DNA of 64,000 nt from Paulownia fortunei (taxonomy: Eukaryota; Streptophyta; Magnoliopsida; Lamiales; Paulowniaceae). Below are positions 1 to 13,516 of this stretch, piece after piece. Below the pieces are notes generated by a model. That model had not been told where the DNA came from, searched no databases, and was given only the letters and a program-made list of their open reading frames with translations. The position numbers were made by a program, and so were the translations under genes. Numbering within the stretch: position 1 is the stretch's first letter; each line of letters opens with the position of its first letter. Location of the stretch: the NCBI GenBank assembly GCA_019321725.1, contig CM033119.1, positions 14,272,694 to 14,336,693 of the forward strand, read 5' to 3'.

Positions 1-3000
1 AGAAGGTAAGGTAAATATTGCCAAGGATAAGCCATCTTCCTCAAAACAATATAAGAAGAGGATGAATTAAAGAGGCAGTTTTGGGACTCAATTCAAAAAG
101 ACAAAAAAGAAGGGTCCTAAAGGCAAGAAGAAGAATGACACCAAGAAAAGGCCCAAAGGAAAGTGTTTCCATTGTGGAGTTGAGCGTTATTAGAAGAGAA
201 ACTGTCCAAAGTATATTTTTGAGCTCCAAGAGAAGAAAAAAGGTAAACATGATTTACTTGTTTTTGAAACTTTTTCAGTGGAAAGTAATTTATCATCCAG
301 GATAGTTGATTTGGAAGCCACAAATAATGTTTGTTCTTCTCTATAGAAACTTAATTCTTATAAGGAGCTTGGTGAAAGGACATTCACGATGAAAGTTAGC
401 AGTGGGACCTTGGTTCAGCAAAAGCAGTGGGAGTTGTCCATTTAAATTTTAAAAATAATTTAGTTTTAAATAATGTTTATTTTGTTCATAGTTTTATAAT
501 AATGAGATTAGTATTTCTAGAAATGGTATAGATATTTGTCATGCAAAGATACAAAATAGACTTTATATGTTATAACCCAGTAAACATCCACTGCAAAATG
601 CTGAAATGTTTAAAGCAAAACATCCTAAGTCTAAGAGGCAAAATATTTCTCAAGGGTATAAAACATATCTTTGACACATAAGGTTAAGGTATATTAATGT
701 AGATAGGATAAACAAATTAGTAAATGATGGTCCTTTAAAAGAGCTAGTTGCAGCTTTCTTGTTTGTGAATCTCTAAAGGGTAAAATGATTAAGAAACTTT
801 TCAGTGGAGAGGGCAATAGGGCCAAAGAACCACTTGAGCTTGTGCATACTAATGTTTGTGGTCCTATGACCACACAAGCTAGAGGTGCTTATGAGTATTT
901 CATCATATTTATTGGCGATTATTTAGGATATGATTTTGTTTACCTAATGTAAAGAAAAACTGAAACTTTTGGAAAGTTCATAGAATTCTATGCGAAGGCC
1001 AAAAGGTAATTACATAAATCCTTACTAAGATCAGATCAAGGAGACAAGTATGTTGATACTGAGTTTAAGAACTATATGCTAGAGCATAGTATTTTGTACT
1101 AACTCGTAACATCTGGAACTCCTCAACAATGTGGTGTAGCTGAGAGAAGAAATCGGATTGTACTTGGTAAGGTCCATGATAAGCTACTTTTTATTGCCAG
1201 ATTCATTTTGAGGTTATGCACTACAAGTTGCAGTATACATTTTGAATTTAGTACCATCTAAGTCTATCCAAAAGATACCCTTAGAGCTGTGGAATAGTAG
1301 TAAACCTACTTTACATCACTTCTGCATATGGGAGGATCCTACGTATCCAACACATGTGCTTAAAGGAAAGATTGAAAAGTTACAACCATGAGAAGAAGTG
1401 TGTTTGTATGTAGGATACCCCAAAGGCATGAGAGGAAGTTTGTTTTATAATCCGTAAGATAAGAAAGTGATTATATCAACAAATGCTATTTTTCTTGAAA
1501 ATGATTATATGAAAATTTTTAAATCTCGTAATAAAGTTATACTAGATGAGTTACTTTCTGGTGAGATTAGACCACAACTAATAAGAGTTTTTGGACAACA
1601 TACCCAGAGGACCACCAACTCTTATCAGAATATCACCTCGACGTAGTATGAGGTATGTTAGACCACCAACTTGCTATAGAGAGGATGAAGGGACACAAGT
1701 TACTATCTCCAACAATAGTGAGGATGATCTATTAGTATTCAAGCATACAATAGAAGATTCTAATAAGATAAGTGGCAAGAGGCTATAAACCAAGAAATGG
1801 AGTCTATGTACTCCAATTATGTCTGGGAACTTGAGGATCCACCTGAGGATGTCAGGTCCAGTGGGTGTAAATAAATCTTTAAGAGGAAGAGAGACGTAAA
1901 TGGAAAAGTAGAGACTTTCAAAACAAGACTAATGACAAAGGGCTATACTTAGAAAGAGAGACTCGATTATGAGAAAACATTCTTGTTTGTAGTTATTCTT
2001 ATATATATCCGCATACTGCTCTCCATTGCTACAAGTCTAGATTATAAGATATGACAAATGGATGTCAAAACATCCTCTTTGAATGGCTATCTTAATAAAG
2101 ACACTAGATTGTTTCATAGCACAGGACCAAGAGCAGAAAGTCTACAAGTTGTTGAGGCTCATTTATGGACTAAAGCAATTTTAGATCATGGAACCTAAGA
2201 TTTGAAGAGACGATCAAATCTTACGATTTTGATCAAAATGTTGATGAACCTTATGTATACAAGCACAAGACAAGAAGGTGGTTTTCTTAGTACTTTATGT
2301 AGATGACATTCTACTTATTGGGAATGATGTAGAAATATTATCTAATATTAAGAAATGTCTAGCCAAGTAATTTTCCAAATGAAGGATTCAGGAGAAGCAA
2401 ATTACATTCTTGGGGTTCAGATTGGAAGAATAGAATGTTGGCACTTTCTTAAGCATCTTATATTGCTAATATGCTCATACGTTATTTTATTCAAAATTCC
2501 AAAAAAGGTTTACTTGCTAACCCGACATGGAATCATCCTCCTCTTTAAGAAGCAATGTCCGAAGACAACTAAGGAAGAGAAGAAAATGAGACGAGTTCCC
2601 TATGCCTCTGCAGTAGGCAGCCTTAAATACGCCATGTTGTGTACAAGGCCAAATATCTGCTATGCAATAGGGATAGTCAGTCATTTCCAGTCAAATTCAA
2701 GATTAAATTACTGGGTGGCGGTGAAGAATATTCTCAAATATCTTAAGAGAACGAGAAACTATATGCTTGTTTACTTAGGTGGAGACTTGAAACCAAATGG
2801 ATACACTGATTTTAATTTTCAATTAGATAAGGATAGTCGAAAGTTGACTTTTGGATCAGTATTCACTTTTGGTATCGGAGCCATAGTCTGAAGAAGTGTT
2901 AAACAGACTTAACATTGTTGATTAAACCATAGATGTTGAATACATAGCCACTTTTCAAGCAGCTAAGGAAGCACTGTGGCTCAGAAAATTCTTTACTCAT

Positions 3001-3240
3001 TTAGAAGTTGTTCTAAATATAGATAAGACATTTATGTTGTATTGTGACAACAGTGGAGCAACACCTATTTTGAAAGAACCAAGAAGTCATAAAAGAGTAA
3101 ATCATATAGAAAGAAAGTACCATCTGATCAGAGAGAGTACATAGAGGCAATGTGAATGTAATATGAATATAACATCTGAAAACAACCTCGTTGGTCCATT
3201 CACCAAGACGTTACCTGCTAAAACATTTGAAAGTTAAATA
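1..3240 (+). pseudogene. Copia element C1 gag-pol remnant
   Basis: Decayed Ty1/Copia polyprotein; the window opens inside gag. In order I see a CCHC zinc knuckle (about 166-216, CFHCG...KRNC with a stop where a Trp is usual), a protease remnant (about 300-350, reading IVDLEATNNVCSS where the family has D-S-G-A-T), a GAG-pre-integrase stretch (about 670-800), an integrase core (about 830-1150, including LRSDQGDKY and GTPQQCGVAERRN), reverse transcriptase (about 1790-2440, with YVDDILLIGND near 2300) and RNase H (about 2800-3230). The longest open piece is 2355-2891 (178 codons, end of RT and connection). Stops and frameshifts are frequent throughout, so this is an old pseudogene. The order protease-integrase-RT-RNase H is diagnostic of Copia rather than Gypsy. 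Confidence 0.9.
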
Positions 3241-3292
3241 TTGGAATTGGGACTGAGAGATATATCTCACCTACTTTAAGGCAAGTAGGAGT

Positions 3293-5174
3293 TTAATAGG
3301 GGTAGTGCCCTAAAAGCATGTATTAGTATATTATTTACTGAATTAATAAAATAATATCTTATACTTACTTGTGCATATTGTATGCTTATGAAAATCAGAA
3401 AATCCATGTTTGTTAATGTAGCCATAAGCTTAGTATATAAGTATTATATACGGAAGGATTAAGATTATGGATAATAAACTAAATTAGTCCATATTAAAAT
3501 CAATTAAAATTGATTTTTTTAATTAAATTAGTATTAGTGTGGTCCATTAACATTAAGAATGCAAAGCCATAAGCTTAATATATAAGTATTATATACGGAA
3601 GGATTAAGATTATGGATAATAAACTAAATCAGTCCATATTAAAATCAATTAAAATTAAAAATTTTAATTAAATTATTATCAGTGTGGTCCATTAACATTA
3701 AGAATGCAAAGATCTTATCTGGACTATTGATATAGTAATATCTAAATGGAGACATTTTATATAATATGATTATATATGATTGGACCATATGTAATTTGAA
3801 ATTTTACAAAAATTATGTGGTTTTTTTTTCTTTAGAAAATTCAAATATCATTAATAGATGATCATATATAGATTGACTTTATTTTTGAGTAGATATAGAT
3901 TACTATTTATTTTAGTATAATTTATGATTTGCTCGTTAAAGGCTTGTTAATCAATATTTTTAATCATTTGCATTTTGGAATCATATTGGGATAAGTAGCT
4001 GAAAATGTACAGATATAAAATTTATATATTTTGAGAAACGAAAAGACGACTCCCTTTAGTTAATTTTGGAACTTACTAGTATAGCGCTTAATTTATAATT
4101 TGGTTATAAATTAGTTATTCACTAGTAAATTAACCATTGATAAGGATAATTAGATAAGTTAATGAAAAACCTAACTCAAATTATAAATTATCTTTAGATG
4201 GTCAAATCATATGTAATGAAAATCAATGGACTACTTAGTGTTGACCAAAATAAATTATTTTATAATTGCAAGAGTGCAATTCTAGTTTTTTTTAGTGGAG
4301 TAATCTTGGAATTAATAAATTGAATGAATAACTGAAAGAGTTTAATTAACTATCCGAATTTATTAGATCTTGTAATTATAGGTCTATATGTCCCCAATCC
4401 ACCTTCATAAATTCTGTAATAGATTTGATGCCACAAATTAAATTGTACTTATATTTATAGAAAATTATTTTCTGAATGGGGTGTTATTATAAATATCAAA
4501 GATTACAGAGAATATGTAATATTATTGGGTAATAAAAAATATAAAATATTTATTTTTAATATTTATAAGTATTATCCAAATTTATGAATTTTAGATAAAT
4601 ACAAAAAGGAAGATACAGATTATTTTCCTATAAGATATAGATATCTTTCAATTAGAGTTTGAAGAGATATAGGAAATTAGGGATTCATCAACTATAAGAG
4701 AGATCTTCCCATTTCTCTTATTCTACACATTATTTTCACAAGAGAAAGAGTTCTCTAACCTTTGCTGAATATTTTTTTCCATCTCCTAAGCTAAATTTTA
4801 TGATTTCATGAGTTAAAAATATCATAAAATAAATTATACAAAATAAATTTAATTTAATGTTAAAAACGTTCACTCGTTCTCATTAGTGTGGAAGCTTAGA
4901 TTGAATGGCATTGGTATCTGAGTCAATTAGATTGAAGCCTGAAGTGGAAGGATCATGATACACAAAGTATAAAGAAGAAAAGAATCATCTTTTATTTATT
5001 GAGTTATATTTTCTAAAATAATTTTAATATAATTATTATATTATGTAGAACTGATTACAATTAGGTATTCATACTACCGCATTAATTTTATTAAAAAATT
5101 TATTATGTCTCACTCGTTACATCCATTTTGACAATAAAATAAATTATTTTTACTTGACAAAAATTCCAACAAGT
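3293..5174 (+). repeat. Probable 3' LTR of Copia C1
   Basis: Directly after the RNase H remnant comes a purine-rich stretch (about 3277-3292, GGCAAGTAGGAG), the usual place of a Copia polypurine tract, followed by TTAATAGGGG, which looks like a decayed TGTTGGGG LTR start. The AT-rich non-coding stretch runs to CCAACA at 5174, a plausible LTR end. The right boundary is uncertain: a primer-binding-like TGGTATCTGAG at about 4911 could instead mark an LTR end near 4905. The upstream LTR is outside the window, so the pair cannot be compared. Confidence 0.5.
3421..3710 (+). repeat. 145-bp tandem duplication inside C1 LTR
   Basis: Two direct copies, 3421-3565 and 3566-3710, both starting GCCATAAGCTTA and ending AAGAATGCAAA. 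They differ by a few substitutions and a short indel in an AT-rich run. Head-to-tail duplication within the LTR. Confidence 0.93.
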
Positions 5175-5794
5175 CACAATATCTATTGGAGTTACTGATA
5201 CTCATACTCAGTAATCAAACTAGAAAGTACACCATCAAAATTGAAATAATTTAATAATGCAATGTTCGACTTTTAGATATTAATATAAAAATTACTATAA
5301 GAAAGAGATTTTTATCTAAACGACAATTTTATACTTTATTTTCAAAAGTTTTTTTTCATTTTTTTTTCTTATTAAAATTCATAGTCTAAAGATAGCCTAA
5401 TGAAACTAAACCAATATCAATATCTTTTGGGACTGTAACAAACAAAAACCTCATAAATTAAAGAGTCTTGCAGATCTCGATTTTTTTAGGCCTGTTTTGC
5501 ATTTCAAATTTCCATCTAGAACTTCAAATTCCTTTGATCCAACACTATTGGAAGTTTTCACTCCCAATTCTAATGTTACAATTACCAAAGCACTATTTCG
5601 AAATCTGAGGATATGTTAGAAAAGAAATACACACTAGGTAGTATAGAGATTACACGAGTATGAAGGGCGGTAAATGACACTTTTAGCCTTTTGCATTGTT
5701 CAAAAATAGGCCAAATTCTTACACGCTCAAAACTTGTCGTTTTCAGGAGATCCATGAATATCATCACACGATCTAAGATCGTGTTGGGTTTCAT

Positions 5795-5827
5795 ATAATA
5801 TTATATATTATTATTATTATTATTTTT
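5795..5827. repeat. (TTA)n microsatellite
   Basis: Short run of TTA/ATT trinucleotides next to a TATA-rich stretch in intergenic DNA. Confidence 0.8.
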
Positions 5828-6946
5828 GTGTAAAAGTAAAAGTATATTTAGGTTTGTTATATTTTTATGTTGATTATATAGGTGTGAAAATAAAAATATA
5901 TTTATTTTATATTATTTTTCGCACAAAAATATGTCAAATATTAGTAAATTTAAAAATAAATTTTAATAAGTTCATAAAATATTAATAGTTTTAAAAATAA
6001 ATTTTAAAAAATAAGTAAAATAATTGCATTTTTTTAATATGTCATTTGAAAACAAAACAAACAGGCACTAAGTGATTGATTAATCCTCAGAACTAAAATC
6101 AATGTACCAATCACTTGCACTGCATTTAACTTGTTTATCAAGGCAATTGCTTTTATTTTTTGCATAAAATACCCTAATTATGAAGTAAAACTCATGTTTC
6201 CAGAAATTGATTAATTTAAATAGCCCAAGTTTTTATTTTCCCTTTGATTTTTTAATCACTCCCAACTTAAATTTTCAGAATAACACGTTGAAGTGTGTGA
6301 AATTCTACAGAGTATGACTTCTAAGTTTTAAACAAAAGTAATAAAATTTTCCATTTTCGTTATAATACACTCAAAAACTTCAAAAATACAATCCATCTAT
6401 TAATCAGACATTTCCATAAAGAAAATCCATGTGATCAACGAAACCCCAAAAACAATTGAATTTTAATGCCACCAAAAAAGGTAACAGGTGGGCTACACCA
6501 AGTTGAGTTTTATATTTTTCAAAAAAATAATCCCCCAAAATGTTAGCAGACTATCGAAATTTGGAAATAAGACCAAATGGTATGGATTATTGCTGAATTT
6601 TGTCTTTTTATTATTCTTTCATTATATATTCATTAATGTTACAAAATGATGATTTTACAGACATTTTAAGGATGCATCAATATTCAGTCCTTATCAATTA
6701 GTGATAATTACAAATTTCAAAACATCATTAGACCAAAACCATGTTCTAAACTAATTACCATCCAACAGAATTCGCAATAAAACAATTGACTGAAAACCGG
6801 TTTATTAATTTCTGATTTTGGTTCTTGGTTTTACTCACATGGAATAATCTAATTAATGACCGCTGGCAATAATATTAACGACAAAATTGTAATTTGATAA
6901 TTTTTATATGCATGGTTCACCAGATTGACAGGGAATCAAAGGAAAC

Positions 6947-7021
6947 AAAAAAAAAAAAAAAAAAAAAAGGAAGAAAGATGCTTAGAATGTATGTGATTGG
7001 GGGGGGGGGGGGGGGGGGGGG
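6947..7021. repeat. Poly-A tract followed by 23-nt poly-G tract
   Basis: An uninterrupted A run (6947-6968, 22 nt), a 30-nt spacer, then an uninterrupted G run (6999-7021, 23 nt). Long G homopolymers are rare in plant genomes and often reflect polymerase slippage or sequencing trouble. The proline-rich frame on the minus strand is only this G run read backwards. Confidence 0.9.
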
Positions 7022-9263
7022 TTGCTTGGGCTGATCAATAGTGCTTTGGTTAAATACTTGCCATTGCGAATTGGGACATGCTATTAAGACATGTACAAGC
7101 ATGAAATTTTGGGTCTAAGTTTTATATGTGCAGGTATTTGTCTAATTCATTTGAGCTTATTTTTTTATCAATTAAAATTTATTAATTATTGATAGATATA
7201 TTATATTAATTGATTGATATCTGAATATAATTGTTATTTTTCTTATAAAAAAAAATGGAGTTGGAACATGTTAGTTTAATAAGAACGCAACAATAGTCCT
7301 TTGAAAACTTCAACTAACTTTTTTTATAGTAAAGAGATTACTTATAAGATATCAATAATTGATTCAATATAATTATTAAATAATTTAATTTTTTATAATG
7401 AATAATAAAATAACAATGCTCACATCAATATTGAGTGAGATAAATTTGACACTTCTGATAAAATTTAAATCCAATTTCATATTTGCAATGTTTTAGACCT
7501 CAAATTTAACGGTTTGCACAAAACTTCGTTAACAACTTTAACTAAAATAAATTATTCTTAAATTAAATTGAAAGTTTAAACCAAATAGTCATTTAATCAG
7601 ATGCCACAATGAGTCAATTTGGATTCTAAAAGTACATTGCCCATGTCCAAAAAGTAAAAAAAAAGGGAAAAAATCTCATGATACTTAAAAGAGTAGAAAT
7701 AGTATAAGAAATTTTACACGTCTCATTTTTTATAGTATGATCTTCTAGTTTCTCTTCCTACTTGGTACAATGAATAAGCCAAAAAATTGGTAAACACCTA
7801 CTCTCTTTTTTTTTTCAATCAAGAAAGTTGTAAATAGGTAAGGCGACCTATCCGACCCCGCAACTTTCCACGCTATAATCTATTGCTACAAAAAGGCATG
7901 AAGTTTGGTAAATAAGTTGACATTTCTTTTTTGATTCCAAAAAGTAGTTGGCCTTTTGCTACATTTATTTACAGGTTTTGTTTTTTTTTTTTCCGGTATT
8001 TTTGAAAAAATATTTTGGGGAGATGTATTTTGGGTAGTATGTTATATTGAAAAAAAATGATGTGATTTATTTTGTTGTCAATATTATTTATTATAATTAG
8101 TGGAAGATATATTTTAGTTAATTAGTACGGCTAATAAAATATATAATTATTTAATTGAATAATAATTTATAAGTATTTTGGAGAAAAAAATTTATTTTTT
8201 CAAATAGCAAGAGAAGGAAAATGTTTGGAGAAAATAACACAAATAAGACCAAAAACTTTTTAAGATCAAAGTTTTCAACGGATAAAATTTTTTAAGAATT
8301 AGTTAAAACATAGTTCAACTATATCATATTGTAGTAAATTGGATATACATCTCGATTGCTTTATATGACTATCATTAATATTGTTTTATACTTTCGGTGT
8401 CTCAAAATTTAAGAAATTAGTTTGACCTGAAATTTTAGATGAGAATTAAAAATATGTAAATTTTATTAATTTTTACAAGATTTACTTGAAATTAAAAGTT
8501 GAATGTTAGTAATATCACATCATTATTTTTATTAAAAAAATATTTTTAAAATAAAATTTTTATTCTAAAAAATAAAAAACAAATAAATTTGAAGCACATG
8601 TAGTAAGTTATAATTAATTATTTTGTACTCCCTTTCATTCCAAAATTCAAACTCTCATTTCATCTTATAGGGAGTTTGAGTTAAAAAATTAAAAGATTTG
8701 TGTGTTTTTATTTTATTGACCTAAAATATAATGGTTTGAATTAATTGTGTTATATAATTATTTTAATTTAGATGATAATTTAACATAAAAATATGATTCT
8801 ATTTTAGAATATTTTAAAAAAAAATAAATTTGAGAAACTAGTAATAATTGTTTCAAGTCTCACTAGCCCTCCATACCAAGGCTGTATACTCATGGCTTTT
8901 TATATTGATCCCTTTCAATTATTGTAACAAATTTGGGATGCATAAGGCAAATCAAGAAAAAACTCATAATAATTCACTTACTATTGAGAAGCTGACTAAG
9001 GTCTCGTTTTTACACGTCTTTTTATGGAGGGGCTTTGATGAAAATCAGGGCTACTACATTTTGCCTCGATTTATCAGTTGCCGAAAAGACTCTGTAATGG
9101 ACATCAGTATGTCTTCCCACGTAGATGTAGCTAGCTAGGACATGACTATAGTACATTTCCGAAATAAACTAAAGAGAACATAAACCAAAGAGAATAATAG
9201 TTAACAGCTAGTTTGGTTTATTTTCAATTTTATTTTTCACATATTTAAGACTTTTGTGGTTGA

Positions 9264-9282
9264 ATATATATATATATATATA
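9264..9282. repeat. (AT)n microsatellite
   Basis: About nine AT dinucleotides in AT-rich intergenic DNA. Confidence 0.85.
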
Positions 9283-10478
9283 CATTAAAATTTCAAACAA
9301 TTTTTTTGTTTTGGATTAGTTATATTTTTATATGACTATATAAATTTAAAAATTAAAATATATTTATTTTTATGATGTTTCTATTCGAAAAGACACTAAA
9401 TATTATTAGATTTAAAAAGATGTTTAGTAAGTATATTTCATTTTCAAATATGACCAATAAATCTTGAAAAATAAAAATAATAGATATTTATGATGAAAAT
9501 ATATAAAATAAATTTATTTCAAAAACTTTAAATGGAAAATTAAAAAAAAAAAATCCTTGAGAATGAAAACAAACAAGCATGATTCATTAAATAAGTTTTC
9601 TTAAACAAGAATTTAAAAAAAAATAAAATGAACTTCCAAATCTCAAGGGATTGTGTTGCTTAAAAGTTAGGAGTAGGGCAAGCATATAACACGTAGGTTA
9701 GGAAAACGATCAAATTTGTTTAATCTCAACCTTATAATTTGCTAGAGTAAATTTTGAGTTTTTTTTTTTTTTTAATTCACAACATAAATAGCTTAATTTT
9801 GTCTTGAATTGTAGATAGTAAAAAGTCAATCAAATTCTTTTTGAAAATACATTAAGAATGTAGAAGTAAGTAGTTAAAATACAAACAAGTCAGTTTGAAC
9901 ATCACTTAACTAAATGCCAAAGGAAAAGAAAATAGTCTCTCACATTATTTTGTGTTTAACATATGCATTATTAATTCATTTAAATTCATGGTTAAGTTTA
10001 TGTTGGGAAAAAGGCCAAGATTGGGATAAGAATTGTGCTTCCAATCGGAAAGAATTTCTCCTTTCTTCTTCTTCAATTCAAAATATTTGAATCTTAGCAA
10101 GGAAAGTACAAAGAAAAAGTAAAATGTATCAAACATAAAATACAAAAGATTACGTTTTAAATAATGGATTTTTTTATTAATATTTCATTTATTAAAATCC
10201 AAAAATCAAACATAAAATAAAATAAAAAGAATAAAATGGGGAAAGGGTACTACTAAAACTGGGGTGTGGTATATGTGTACATATATTAATTACTATATCA
10301 GTTAAAAAGCTAAGGTAGCAAACAAATAGTGCAAGTCAAAGAGTCGGACAGAGACACAAGAGAAATGGTGGTTTTAAGTTGAATTCTGTGGGCTGCCCCA
10401 AAAGAAAAATAAAATAAAAAACGTAAAATTGGGTCTTGGTATAGAGAACTGGTGTCTGGTGGTGAGTGGTGACGAAGG

Positions 10479-10495
10479 AAAACCGCCGCGGTTTT
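10479..10495. other. 17-bp GC-cored palindrome
   Basis: AAAACCGC, a single central C, then GCGGTTTT: a perfect inverted repeat with 8-bp arms. It stands out in a patch less AT-rich than its surroundings. It could be a binding site for a dimeric protein or chance; no neighbouring gene is visible to support a regulatory role. Confidence 0.4.
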
Positions 10496-12302
10496 TCAAC
10501 TGTGCAGTCCGCGTGTTATTAATGTACCTGCTGTTTTTGTTGATAACTTAATAATCTGCTTTTGTTTTGATTATGACACTGGCGTGATACTTGTGAATGT
10601 ACCAATTACAATAGCTTTAGTTAATTTGAATTGTAATGATTTAAGGATATCTAAATTAGATATTCCCTTATTTTGAAATTATTGATGTCTTTAAATTCAC
10701 AATATTTTGTTATATATTTAATATCATCTAATTAAATCATTAAAAAATGATTAATTTTTTTATTATTGTGCTTAAAAAAATAAATCTATAATTTTCGCAC
10801 CGAATAGTATATCTATACCTTTGAACTGTTACTTAGAATTTCGTTGCAGAATACAGATAAATTAATAATTAAGATATTCTCTCTCCTCTTTGGACATACT
10901 ATGTGCAACTTGATTTTGATCAAATTTTAACTATTTATTTAAATGGATCTCATCTAACAAAAATGAGAATTATTTAGCTTAATATGATTTATATTGCAGG
11001 TTGATGTGTTTAGTATATTTAATTTTTTAAAATTAATTTTGTATGAATGATAAATTAAAGTCAAAAGTGAGCCAATTAAAATAATATAAATTTTAAAAGA
11101 ACCATTCTTTTTATTTTTATTTTGTACTTAAAAAACAAAGAAAAAAAATTAAAAATAACGGAAACCTGTGCAAGGTATAATTATAAGTTAAAGGAAGATT
11201 GAAAACTGAACTAATGTTAATATGCGAAATTTTGAGCACCATTTTCAACTGATAAAAAAGAATATACGATAGTAGTTATATAATTGTGTATACACGGATT
11301 AAACGTACGAGATGCGGATTGCAGGTTCCGTTGCATTCCACACAGTTGGCGTTGGATGAAAGATGCCGAGGAACTGTTTTCGGGTTCAACTTAACTTGGG
11401 AACTATCAATTTGAATTTTCTTTCAATGGAAGAGTGGGGTTTGAATTCTGATGGAAACTTACGCTTGAATTTTGGTATGAAACAATTATTGTACTGTAAA
11501 CTGAACCCTATGGCCAAAATTTAATATAATATAATAATTGTGGATTGATTTTATTATACGTAGAAATGTATAGTTTTTGTTGAAAAATCGAGAGCCAATT
11601 GAGACATATCTCATAATTTAATCCCTTTAGAATGCTAAGGGTAGGTGTTTTGGAAGTTCATAATTAATACGACCAACTTGGAATATGTGGATTATAAAAA
11701 AAAAAAAAAAAGGATGTGGAGGAACTAGAAATAATAATAATTATAATGATAATAATGAAAACAATACCAATAATGATAATAGTAATCATAATGATATTTT
11801 CACACTTGATGTCTATCCTTCAATTTTTAAGGTATAAAACATTTATTTAAATTAGTATGGAATTATATTCTTCAAATATTTCAATTTATGTATATGGGTT
11901 TACAAGAAGAAAAGTAAAAGTTCATTTAAAAATAAGATGAAATGATGGAATTGAGAAAAGAAATGAAGAGAGAAAAAAACAAACAAAAAGAAAAACAGAG
12001 GGAATAGTATTAATGGTAGTAGTAGTAATAAATACGATAATAGTAATAATAATGGGTGAAAAATGAGCAATGGTTTTTCATTATATTCTTTTTCTAAAGC
12101 CTTTCACATGTAACTCTTTCTTATAAATAATCATTTCCAAAACTTTTTATTTGACTTAAATTTAATTTCATATTAAATAATGATCATTTTATCTAAAATT
12201 TAAAATTTAAATTGATAGACAGACAGAGACATAATATCTCTACTACTGGTAGAGGCGCAATGGTCCAGCTAGCCAAACCTGTAACTCAATTGGATAGAGA
12301 TT

Positions 12303-12304
<2 letters not shown>

Positions 12305-12337
<33 letters not shown>
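12305..12337. repeat. (TA)n microsatellite
   Basis: About 16 TA dinucleotides without interruption. Confidence 0.9.
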
Positions 12338-12340
<3 letters not shown>

Positions 12341-13044
12341 TCATTAGATAAGAGTCTACGTACAAGAAAAAGTTGATATTTGAGAAAAATGATGATAATG
12401 GACTATAAAATGCAGTAGATAATTTGTTATATTATAATAATTATTGTCTAAGCAGGGCAATGGGAGTCCTATTACACAATTAATTCTGAAAGACTACATG
12501 CAGATATATGTCAGTCGACGGATTAGCCAAGTCTTGAAGACCGCTTATGCCAAAATATTTGATTTATATATATATGCATACACGTTGCATCCGTATATTC
12601 TTGTACACTATAAGACATAACATAGGCCAAAATTATTGAAGCTTATTTAATTCTGTGTTACGCATTGATATTCCCTACATTGGTTGTCTTAATTTAATTT
12701 AATTTAGTTTAATGATCATTCCTATAGTTCTGCAGGTGAAAATAGACTGAAGTTGAGAGGTTATCAACCATACCTAGTGGAACAATAGTGACAGATGAAT
12801 GTTCTATCGATTATTGGCAATAATTATATGCAAACTGATTATTGCCAATTATAAGAAAAGTTCAAAAACAAACAAGCCCACCAACTCGGTTGAATTCCCG
12901 AGCAAAGCCAAAATGTAAAGGTATTTCCATGGGACCCAACTCATCGAATTTTTTCCACATCACAATTTCCAAAGGAGTTGAGCTTCTACTTGCAACAGTA
13001 TTTATGCATCCCATTTCCAAATTTCACAAAATATAGGTGTGTGA

Positions 13045-13064
13045 ATATATATATATATATATAT
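13045..13064. repeat. (AT)n microsatellite
   Basis: About ten AT dinucleotides following GTGTGTGA. Confidence 0.85.
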
Positions 13065-13491
13065 GATGGACATCTTTTGAATTAATTCTAAAAGATATTC
13101 TAATTCAATCTAGTAAGGTATACATAATTATGAAGCCCAGATCACATTAAGCTAATACAGCTTATGTCCTATTTAAACAATTACAGATAGATCAGGTATA
13201 TAATTCATTTGTTCAATTATTATTCTAAGTTCATATTGGTTCTCTCGGATACTAGCTGACTTAAGTATTGGAGGAGTTTTTTTAGGATAATCAGAGGAGC
13301 CACAATGGTCTATTTGAGTGACATGAGTTGCTCATTAGAGATTCATTCTTAGTGAGGAATCTACTTAAACATAAGGAGTATTTATCCACATTATTTTGAC
13401 ATTATCTGTGGAAAACCCCTGCCTTAATGCTGAGAAAGCAGACTTAATCACGAGCCAAAGAGACCAACATTCATGATGCCTGTCTCAAACT

Positions 13492-13516
13492 GGGAAGGGG
13501 GAGGGGAGGGGAAGGG
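13492..13516 (+). other. G-rich tract with quadruplex potential
   Basis: Five G runs of 3-5 nt separated by one or two A residues (GGG-AA-GGGGG-A-GGGG-A-GGGG-AA-GGG). This fits the usual intramolecular G-quadruplex pattern. It lies at the left edge of the retroelement-derived region, so it may be a decayed polypurine tract. Confidence 0.5.

Larger units (their letters stand above)
5175..13490. other. AT-rich intergenic region without a supportable gene
   Basis: About 8.3 kb with only short chance open frames on both strands, none with recognisable domains. It holds several simple repeats (listed separately), (ATN)n-like stretches around 11727-11795 and 12009-12053, and a somewhat less AT-rich patch at about 10330-10520 containing a 17-bp palindrome. 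I recognise no LTR, transposase or exon here. Confidence 0.6.

Noticed and set aside
4900..4930. TGGTATCTGAG resembling a Copia primer-binding site
   Set aside because: It would need an LTR end just before it and a leader after it; position downstream of the pol of C1 does not fit, though it leaves the LTR right edge uncertain.
6917..7102. Proline-rich small protein (-)
   Set aside because: Created by the poly-G and poly-A homopolymers read in reverse.
8625..8690. TACTCCCTTTCATTCC word resembling the end of a Stowaway-type MITE
   Set aside because: I could not find a matching inverted end or a TA duplication nearby.
8848..9138. 96-codon open frame (+) in the intergenic region
   Set aside because: No recognisable domain, no neighbours and no exon structure; consistent with chance.
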